A stretch of DNA of 57,149 bases from Ruminococcus sp. (GTDB lineage: Bacteria; Bacillota; Clostridia; Oscillospirales; Ruminococcaceae). The stretch's first letter is position 1. Every line of letters starts with the position of its first letter. The position numbers and the translations under genes were made by a program. The DNA is taken from assembly GCA_017478965.1 (NCBI GenBank), contig JAFVCV010000019.1:1-57149 (forward strand), given 5' to 3'. Shown one piece after another: positions 51,378-57,149 of the stretch. The notes beneath the pieces are model-generated. The model made no database searches. It had not been told where the DNA came from and saw nothing but the letters and a program-made list of their open reading frames with translations.

Positions 51378-52808
51378 TCAGGAGTCGATGTTTTCCTGTG
51401 CTTCTTTCAGCAGATAGTCTATGGCCTTTTCATTCTCTGAAACTATCTGTGTCCAGGTAGCGGTGCCGGCAGGGTTCATGGTGCCCTTTATAACATTGTC
51501 GGTAACGCTCGAAAGGTCAGCGGAGATACCCTGTGCGAACTCGAAAACAGGGTGCTCAGCGGCCATGCTGTAGATCTCCTCACGCATCTCCAGCATCTCG
51601 TCGGTCCAGCCGTAGTCGTCCTTATACTGGTCAAGAGTTATCTTGTGGGCAGCCTGGTCAGTTTCTGCATACCTTGTGCAGTCCAGCCATGCGGCAACGC
51701 CCTCAGGGTTAGCGGCGTTCTTTGCAATGCAGAAACCGTGTATCCTGGAGGGAACATACTGAGCGTCGCTGTCAGCAGCGCAGGGAACAGGCACGAACAT
51801 CACCTCGCCCTTGGAAAGATCGCCGTAGGGTGCGGTAACGGAGGGTGCGTCCTCTATGGCCCACAGCCCTATAGGATAGAACAGGGTCTCGCCGGAAGCG
51901 ATGCCTGTGCCGAACACGTCGCCCCTGACCTTCCAGTCGTGCATATGCTTGGGGTAAACGACCTCGTTCTTCTGAAGCTCATACATCATGTTCTGAGCCT
52001 TGGCCAGCTCAGCGGAATTGATGTTGTTGACGATGGTGCCGTCCTCCATGCCGATAAGGGGCTTGCCGGTGGACTCAGTGAGAGCGTTCTCATAGTACCA
52101 GCCGTCAAGAGCGTATTTCTCGCTGTCTGCGTCGGTGAAATCTATGCACATCTTTGAGAAGGTGTCCCAGTTCCACTCGCCCTTGTGCCAGAGCTCGGCG
52201 GGGTCATCGTATCCGTTCTCAGTCATGGTGTTGCGGTTGTATATCCAGATGTAGCTGGGGTCTATCCTCGAAATGGCTACATAGTGGCTGCCCTTGTACA
52301 TGAACTGGTCTGCGGCGTTCTTCATTTCAGACCAGAGGGGAGTGGAGAAGTCGATATAGTCGTCGATAGGCTCTATCATGCTCTTGATGGCGCCCTTGGG
52401 GAAAACGTCCATATCATCGGCCCCGATGAAGTCGGGAGAGTCGTTGGCCATTATGAGCTTTGCCAGGTCGTCGAACTTGGTGTCCCAGGTGGTCTGAACA
52501 TACTTTATCTTACCGTTGTACTTGGTCTGGAACAGTGCCAGGTCAACGCCGATCTCCTTGTCCTCCGAGGCGGTGGGGTTGATGTCATAGAAAGAGAACC
52601 ACTTTATCTCCGGGTTTTCCAGGGTCCTAGCGTCGGTTATCTCGTCCGAAAGGCGCTGTACTATCTCCTGCTGGTTCTCCTCCAGCTTTTTCTCCGGCAT
52701 AGAGGAGCTGTCTGTGGTGCTGCTGCTGGAAGAGCTTCCGCAGGCGCTGATGCCTGCCGCCATCATAAGTGCTAAAGTCAGCGCTGAGATCTTCTTTATA
52801 TTTTTCAT
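51378..52808 (-). CDS. ABC sugar transporter solute-binding lipoprotein (orphan)
   Basis: 476 residues. Lipobox ISAC (Cys23), Ser-rich linker, then a periplasmic-binding-protein type 1 fold: VDLALFQTKYNGKIKYVQTT, LWHKGEWNWDTFSKMCIDF and RIHGFCIAKNAANPEGVAAW. It binds a sugar or oligosaccharide outside the membrane. No permease or ATPase genes are near, so it must work with a transporter encoded elsewhere or act as a sensor. It is 19 nt after the cell-surface protein gene and probably co-transcribed. Confidence 0.88.
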   Translation of the reverse strand: MKNIKKISALTLALMMAAGISACGSSSSSSTTDSSSMPEKKLEENQQEIVQRLSDEITDARTLENPEIKWFSFYDINPTASEDKEIGVDLALFQTKYNGKIKYVQTTWDTKFDDLAKLIMANDSPDFIGADDMDVFPKGAIKSMIEPIDDYIDFSTPLWSEMKNAADQFMYKGSHYVAISRIDPSYIWIYNRNTMTENGYDDPAELWHKGEWNWDTFSKMCIDFTDADSEKYALDGWYYENALTESTGKPLIGMEDGTIVNNINSAELAKAQNMMYELQKNEVVYPKHMHDWKVRGDVFGTGIASGETLFYPIGLWAIEDAPSVTAPYGDLSKGEVMFVPVPCAADSDAQYVPSRIHGFCIAKNAANPEGVAAWLDCTRYAETDQAAHKITLDQYKDDYGWTDEMLEMREEIYSMAAEHPVFEFAQGISADLSSVTDNVIKGTMNPAGTATWTQIVSENEKAIDYLLKEAQENIDS

Positions 52809-52827
52809 ATCATTTACCTCCCACAGA

Positions 52828-53685
52828 TCACTTTTTCTTTATTATCAGAGCGGCTACAACAGCTATCAGTGCTGCGGCGCCCACGCCTATGCCTACGAAA
52901 AGGCCGGTGCTGCTCTTCTCTTCCTTGTTTTCAGCCTTGCTGTCAGCGGCTTTGCTCTCTTCGGCCTTGCTTTCCTCAGTCTCGCTTTCCTCTTCGGCCT
53001 TTTCCTCCTCTGCGGCCTCAGTTTCTGCCGGAGCCTCGGTTTCAGCGGGGGCCTCGGAGCCCTCAGTCTCTGCCGGAGCCTCAGGCAGCTCAGGTGCGCC
53101 GAAATCAATGGTCATGGAAAGAGTGCCGCCCTTGAAAGCTCCCTCTTCTTCCCAGCCTGCGACCTCGGGTCTGGCCTCCTTAGTGACCTCGCCGGTCTCC
53201 TCATTGACCTCGTCGGTAGGACGAATGTGTATCCTGAAACCGCCCTCCGGATCAAGGGTGGCCTCGGTGATCTCGTTGACGCTTTCAAGCTCTGTGACGG
53301 TGCCGTCCTTTGCAGTGAACTTTGCGTCTGAGATAGTGATCTCATAGGGATAGCCTTCCTCAGGGAGGTTGAGCACCATAACGCCCATGTCGCCTAAGGT
53401 CCCCTTGCCCTCCATGGTCTTATCGGCCAAGATCTCGTTGATGGAGTAGTTCACCTCTATCTTTCCCTCGTCGTTTATCCCTATCCAGTCGCTCTGGTTC
53501 CACTGCCACTGCTGGCTCATGAAAAAGCCCATAGCGCCCACTGAATAGTAGCCGTCGTTCTTGTCGCTCTCCGTCTCGCTGGGATACACCAGGTCAGTGA
53601 GCTTGGTTGCCTGTGCGCTCATGCACATCATTGATGCGGCCATTGCTGCCGCTGTCATTCCTACTGCGAATTTCCTTATTTTCAT
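52828..53685 (-). CDS. Cell-surface protein with C-terminal membrane anchor
   Basis: 285 residues. Signal peptide (VGMTAAAMAASMMCMSAQA). The extracellular domain (25-190) includes NQSDWIGINDEGKIEVNYS, with two tryptophans near the start. It is followed by a Glu/Ala/Pro-rich stalk, an acidic/basic stretch (190-250), and a membrane segment (LFVGIGVGAAALIAVVAALI) ending in KKK. The domain could bind carbohydrate, given its gene partner (a solute-binding lipoprotein), but I do not recognise it. AGGAGG lies before the ATG. Confidence 0.7.
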   Translation of the reverse strand: MKIRKFAVGMTAAAMAASMMCMSAQATKLTDLVYPSETESDKNDGYYSVGAMGFFMSQQWQWNQSDWIGINDEGKIEVNYSINEILADKTMEGKGTLGDMGVMVLNLPEEGYPYEITISDAKFTAKDGTVTELESVNEITEATLDPEGGFRIHIRPTDEVNEETGEVTKEARPEVAGWEEEGAFKGGTLSMTIDFGAPELPEAPAETEGSEAPAETEAPAETEAAEEEKAEEESETEESKAEESKAADSKAENKEEKSSTGLFVGIGVGAAALIAVVAALIIKKK

Positions 53686-53771
53686 ATCTGTTCCTCCTGA
53701 TACGGTTTGTTCGGGTATGTTGGTCCCTTTGCCTTAACTTTGATTAAAGTATATAACTTTTCCCGCTATTC

Positions 53772-53792
53772 TTATATCAAAAATGTAATATA
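53772..53792 (-). promoter_or_regulatory. Shared 21-nt upstream element, copy 1
   Basis: Read on the plus strand it is TTATATCAAAAATG followed by TAATATA, identical at 20 of 21 positions to 55127-55147. It lies about 90 nt upstream of the cell-surface protein and solute-binding operon. On the minus strand it includes TTGATA, a plausible -35. Probably a promoter plus activator site. Confidence 0.55.
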
Positions 53793-53915
53793 GATATTCA
53801 AAATTGAAACACAAAACTTCGATTTTTAGTATTCTTTTTAAATTAATGATATGTTCACGGTTTGTTTATGTTTTTGATACCGCCTGTTTTCCTCACCTAA
53901 GGGGCCGGAAAAAAA

Positions 53916-53963
53916 TTCCCTCCTCCGCCGTGCGATCATACGATCATACGATGGAGGAGGGAA
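53916..53963 (-). terminator. Intrinsic terminator of the GH5 gene with an embedded repeat
   Basis: TTCCCTCCTCC (53916-53926) pairs with GGAGGAGGGAA (53953-53963). Seven T residues follow on the minus strand. The loop contains CGATCATA twice in tandem, itself able to fold. Confidence 0.75.
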
Positions 53964-54009
53964 ACGGCCCGTCAGGGCAGCATATCCTCAGTTATTCTGT
54001 TATGGCCTG

Positions 54010-55035
54010 TCAGAGGTATCTCACCAGCTCGTCAATGACCCCAGCCATGTGCTCATCGCTCAGGCCGAAATCCTTGCCCTTGTAGTTCCAGGCGCTGCGC
54101 CCGATGCCGAAACGTTCAAAGGCGCTGTTGATGTCCTTGTACCATCTGAGTACCTGCTCAGGGTCAGCCTTGTCGATGACCCCGTATTCGCCGCAGTAAA
54201 GGGCCACGTCCCGCTGCTCACAGAGCTTTGCGGCGTTGATGAACCTTCCCACAAAATAGCTGCTGTCAAAGCCGCTGTCCGGCACGTCCAAATAATCCTG
54301 TATCCTTGTAAGTCCCGTTTCGGCAGCTTTCTGCCTGTAGTCTCTGACATCACCGGGGTAGGGAAGTCTCAGGTCCTCGGGCATCTCGTCTACCCAGTAT
54401 GCACCCTGGTGGGTGAACATGAAGGGGTCATAGCAGTGGAAATTATAGACGATATTCCCGTCAAAGGGCATATCCAGATCCTTTAAAGCGTCAACGCTGT
54501 TGTTCCAGTAGCCGCCTATGAGTATCTTTGTATCGGGAGCGTAGTTCCGGATAAGCTTGACAGCCTTTTTTGCCACTTTGTTCCAGGTGTCGCTGTACTC
54601 TTTGTCGTTCACCTCGTTTAGCAGCTCGAAAGCCACCCTTTCACTGTACTTGCCGTAGCGCTGTGAAAGCCTTTCCCAGAGCCTGTAAAACCTTTCCTGA
54701 AGCTCCTCACTGTCGAAAAAGCCTATCTGACCGTCGCCGGAATAGAAGGAATAGCCGTAGGTCTTGTGAAGGTCCAGGACCATGTTCAGCCCGTATTTTT
54801 CGCACCAGGCCACTGCCTTGTCCACCAGCTCAGTTCCCTTGGTTTTCAGCTCCCCCTCATCAGTCTCGAAGATATTGTAGTCTACCGGTACCCTCACATG
54901 GTCAGCTCCCCAGGATGCGATCCTTGCGATGTCTTCCTGGCTGATGAACGTGTCAAGATGCTCGTCGTCATAGGTCCCCTGAGAGAGCCAGCCCCCCAGG
55001 TTCACGCCCTTCTGAAATCCTTCCAATACTTTCAT
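54010..55035 (-). CDS. GH5 family glycoside hydrolase (cytoplasmic)
   Basis: 341 residues, no signal peptide. KGVNLGGWLSQGTYDDEHLD start, RVPVDYNIFE, acid/base Glu141 in FELLNEVND, His in YNFHCYDPF and nucleophile Glu283 in YCGEYGVID: a complete GH5 TIM barrel. Because it is intracellular, it probably trims imported oligosaccharides (beta-glucan or mannan type) rather than whole cellulose. GGAGGGC lies before the ATG. A 21-nt element shared with the surface-protein operon lies about 95 nt upstream. Confidence 0.88.
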   Translation of the reverse strand: MKVLEGFQKGVNLGGWLSQGTYDDEHLDTFISQEDIARIASWGADHVRVPVDYNIFETDEGELKTKGTELVDKAVAWCEKYGLNMVLDLHKTYGYSFYSGDGQIGFFDSEELQERFYRLWERLSQRYGKYSERVAFELLNEVNDKEYSDTWNKVAKKAVKLIRNYAPDTKILIGGYWNNSVDALKDLDMPFDGNIVYNFHCYDPFMFTHQGAYWVDEMPEDLRLPYPGDVRDYRQKAAETGLTRIQDYLDVPDSGFDSSYFVGRFINAAKLCEQRDVALYCGEYGVIDKADPEQVLRWYKDINSAFERFGIGRSAWNYKGKDFGLSDEHMAGVIDELVRYL

Positions 55036-55126
55036 ATCTCTGCCCTCCGTAGTTATTCTTGCCGTAGTTTTTCTTTGATATTATCATACCAGAGATCGGG
55101 GCTGCGGTATATCTGAATTATAATAT

Positions 55127-55147
55127 TTATATCAAAAATGAAATATA
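55127..55147 (-). promoter_or_regulatory. Shared 21-nt upstream element, copy 2
   Basis: Plus-strand TTATATCAAAAATG followed by AAATATA, one mismatch from 53772-53792. It lies about 95 nt upstream of the GH5 start, at nearly the same distance as the other copy from its gene. On the minus strand the core reads CATTTTTGATATAA. Confidence 0.55.
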
Positions 55148-55223
55148 ATAACACTGATTTAACCGAAATACCATTTTTTTATCTGCGGGGGCAAGCTATG
55201 CCTGGAAAGCTGCCCGCTGGTAC

Positions 55224-56732
55224 TTATCTTAAAACCGAAAGCAGGAACTTCGTGAACCCGCTCTGCTCCGTGCCGGGTCTTGCGCCCTCGGGGGTGAATT
55301 CCATCTCGGACCTGTTTTCGTCCGTGTAGACCTCCCACTGCGGCAGCTCTCTGCCGTTCAGGTCAAGTCCGTTGGGGTCTCCGGTCTTTATGAAGTTTGC
55401 CCAGTAGTCGCACATCTGCCTTGCGATGTCGTAGTGTCTGCCCTCATAGGGTCTTGTGCATTTGGCTAAAGTCTCGAAGAAGAACCACAGGTCCACCGAA
55501 TGGAAGGTCCCCGGCTTGTCCTCTCCCGGAATGTCCGGAACGAACCTGTAATAATAACAAGGCTCAGGGTCAGGGAGCCTGCTCTCCGCAATGAAGGCTG
55601 ACTTCACCCCAAGCTCCGGCGCACTTACCTGAGCGTACCCGGTAAAGCTCTTCTCCTTTGCCTCCTCAAAGCCAAGGAAGACTTCCGCCTTGTCCCCGAA
55701 TATCTCTTCTGCCTTACCTTTCAGCTCACTTTCGTTCCCGGCATTTATGCCCTCTGAAAACTCGTCCCCGGTGTTCCCGGCAAAGACCGGCACCCTGTTG
55801 CGGCTGCCGTCATAAAAGGCCTCAAGAGGGTCCCCGGTGCAGAATTTCCCGTCGTTCACTATGGTGAAGAACATCTTCCCCCGGTTCCTCAGCTCAGAGT
55901 ACTTCTCTCTGATATATCCGGCGTCCAGCTCCCTGGCTTCCTCCAGAGTCTTTACCCCCAGATACTCAAACAGCTCTTCGCCGCTCCTGCCGGCGTCCTC
56001 TAAGGACTTTGGTATGAAAAAGTCGTTTTTCACATAAGGGCTCCTGAACATACCGCTGAAAACACAGGCACGCCTGAAATCCCCCGCATTGTCTTTGCAG
56101 GCCATCTGTGCCATGACGCTGCCGCCGCCGGCGCTCTGCCCCGCAATGGTGATGTTGTCCGGGTCACCGCCGAAGGCTTCGATGTTGCGTCTTACCCACC
56201 TCAGTCCCGCCTGCTGGTCGAGACTGCCGAAATTTGCCGGGGCGTCAGGCTGTTCCCTTGTTATCTGCGGGTGGCAAAGGAACCCGAAAGCGCCGAGCCT
56301 GTAGTTGACCGTAACCACAACTATCCCACGCCTTGCCAGTCTCTCACCGTCGAATTCCATCTCCGAGGTGTAGCCCCACTGATATCCGCCCCCGAAAAAC
56401 CATACCAGCACCGGCAGCCGCTGGCTGCTGTCCTTAGCGTTTGTCCAGATGTTGAGATACAGACAGTCCTCACTCATTGGCACCGTCGGGTCAACGTGCC
56501 ACTCCCGGCAGTAAATGTCGTCTCCTAACCCCGGAGTGTCCTGCACGGAGATGGGGGCAAACTCAAAGCAGTCCCTGACGCCGTCCCAGTTCTCACAGGG
56601 CTGCGGCGCCCTCCAGCGGTTTTTCCCCACCGGCGGCGCAGCAAATGGCACCCCCTTGAATGAAGTTATCCTAGGATCCCCAGCCGGCAGGCCCCTGACC
56701 GTGCCGTTTTCTGTCTCAGCAATTCTTATCAT
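55224..56732 (-). CDS. Type B carboxylesterase
   Basis: 502 residues from the ATG of MIRIAETENG; AAGGAG lies 7 nt upstream, and the earlier ATG overlaps that site. GVPFAAPPVGKNRW and SEDCLYLNIW are family marks. The catalytic triad is Ser200 in IAGQSAGGGSVM, Glu in GNTGDEFSEG and His in GTFHSVDLWF. No signal peptide. It cleaves carboxylic esters. Given the neighbours, it may remove acyl groups from imported plant oligosaccharides. It ends 75 nt before the shared element upstream of GH5. Confidence 0.9.
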   Translation of the reverse strand: MIRIAETENGTVRGLPAGDPRITSFKGVPFAAPPVGKNRWRAPQPCENWDGVRDCFEFAPISVQDTPGLGDDIYCREWHVDPTVPMSEDCLYLNIWTNAKDSSQRLPVLVWFFGGGYQWGYTSEMEFDGERLARRGIVVVTVNYRLGAFGFLCHPQITREQPDAPANFGSLDQQAGLRWVRRNIEAFGGDPDNITIAGQSAGGGSVMAQMACKDNAGDFRRACVFSGMFRSPYVKNDFFIPKSLEDAGRSGEELFEYLGVKTLEEARELDAGYIREKYSELRNRGKMFFTIVNDGKFCTGDPLEAFYDGSRNRVPVFAGNTGDEFSEGINAGNESELKGKAEEIFGDKAEVFLGFEEAKEKSFTGYAQVSAPELGVKSAFIAESRLPDPEPCYYYRFVPDIPGEDKPGTFHSVDLWFFFETLAKCTRPYEGRHYDIARQMCDYWANFIKTGDPNGLDLNGRELPQWEVYTDENRSEMEFTPEGARPGTEQSGFTKFLLSVLR

Positions 56733-56792
56733 ACGCTTGCTCCTTTCCAAAAGCTGTCATTTGTACCAAAATAACAGTACCCTCCACTATAG

Positions 56793-56821
56793 ATTTTAAA
56801 ATATCCCCTAATATTTTGCAA
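56793..56821 (-). promoter_or_regulatory. Putative promoter of the carboxylesterase gene
   Basis: Minus-strand TTGCAA (56816-56821) and TAAAAT (56793-56798) with a 17-nt spacer, about 60 nt before the start. The remaining gap 56822-56987 is AT-rich and holds no gene. Confidence 0.5.
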
Positions 56822-56987
56822 GGCATATTTAGCTTTTTACGGAAATTATTGACCGTTTATTGCTAAAAGAACGCTGTTCCACGGCAAATAACTGTGCAAA
56901 AATGACATAAATAACAGAATTTTGATATCAAGCTTTTCCGCAGGCAGCAAAAAGCTCACCGGCTGAAAAACTTTTTTAAAAAAGGAC

Positions 56988-57016
56988 TTGACAACCCCGA
57001 ATGATTGTGATATAAT
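56988..57016 (+). promoter_or_regulatory. Consensus promoter of tRNA-Leu
   Basis: Perfect TTGACA (56988-56993) and TATAAT (57011-57016) with a 17-nt spacer, about 50 nt before the tRNA. Confidence 0.8.
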
Positions 57017-57068
57017 AATAAAGCTGAGTGAATGGATTCAGTGTTACCCTCATAAAAAAAGCAAGAAT

Positions 57069-57149
57069 GCGGCAGTGCTGGAACTGGCAGACAGGCACGT
57101 TTGAGGGGCGTGTGTCCTTGACGTACGGGTTCAAGTCCCGTTTGCCGCA
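57069..57149 (+). tRNA. tRNA-Leu (anticodon GAG)
   Basis: Acceptor GCGGCAG pairs with TTGCCGC and the discriminator A is the last base of the window. The anticodon stem CACGT/GCGTG encloses loop TTGAGGG (anticodon GAG). A long variable arm and the T-arm GGGTTCAAGTCCC make it a class II leucine tRNA. CCA, if encoded, would lie outside the window. Confidence 0.95.

Noticed and set aside
53926-53952. CGATCATA tandem units as a possible CRISPR or binding array
   Set aside because: Only two units inside a terminator loop; no spacers or cas genes anywhere in the window.

Overview
The window reads as the chromosome of a fibre-degrading Ruminococcus-type member of the Firmicutes (Oscillospiraceae). 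The evidence is a dockerin-tailed secreted protein, a domain-swapped GH3 beta-glucosidase of the kind known from Ruminococcus albus, GH5 and GH130 glycosidase/phosphorylase genes, a FabK-type fatty acid synthesis cluster, and codon use rich in AGG and ATA. No ribosomal RNA, CRISPR array, insertion sequence or prophage was found.

Layout. (1) 1-4262, minus strand: four successive Hint-domain fragments carrying different C-terminal toxin tips, three of them followed by candidate immunity genes (orphan polymorphic-toxin cassettes). Near-perfect consensus promoters sit at the outer edges of the first and last cassettes. (2) 4296-8836, plus: a promoter with a palindromic operator, two tiny leader ORFs, then an ATC-hydrolase-like protein, an aldo/keto reductase, an alpha/beta hydrolase, two paralogous SAM methyltransferases and a membrane protein. 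The pathway is unassigned. (3) 9054-16000, mostly minus: a hypothetical protein, the permuted GH3 enzyme, a membrane-anchored Asp-box protein, and a GGGtGRT protein paired with a NifU-like scaffold. (4) 16226-25261: a C_GCAxxG_C_C protein with a helical partner, a lipid kinase, a CAP-dockerin protein, an SGNH lipoprotein, and a large minus-strand gene cut by an in-frame amber codon. (5) 25491-32046: MazF, RNase P RNA, enolase, a VWA lipoprotein, homoserine kinase, a TatD-linked radical SAM protein and fabD. (6) 32253-41702, plus: fabH, an unknown gene, fabK, fabG, fabF, accB, fabZ, accC, accD, accA and acpP, with fabD divergent. (7) 41768-46632, minus: PAP2 phosphatase, metallophosphoesterase, trmK, a DUF1858 protein, tRNA-Arg and metG. 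(8) 46895-57149: a WG-repeat lipoprotein with a DPGY tail, an HPt protein, a GH130 phosphorylase, an AraC regulator, an orphan sugar-binding lipoprotein with a cell-surface protein, a cytoplasmic GH5 enzyme, a carboxylesterase and tRNA-Leu.

How they work together. The housekeeping parts are fatty acid synthesis, glycolysis, threonine synthesis and tRNA metabolism. The accessory parts cover plant-polysaccharide use (GH3, GH5, GH130, esterase, dockerin protein, solute-binding protein, AraC regulator) and interbacterial competition (toxin cassettes). The least explained parts are the toxin cassette array with its duplicated promoters, the 4.3-8.8 kb methyltransferase operon, the amber-split gene, and a 21-nt element shared upstream of two carbohydrate-related transcription units. 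All functional names come from reading motifs by eye; no database search was run.
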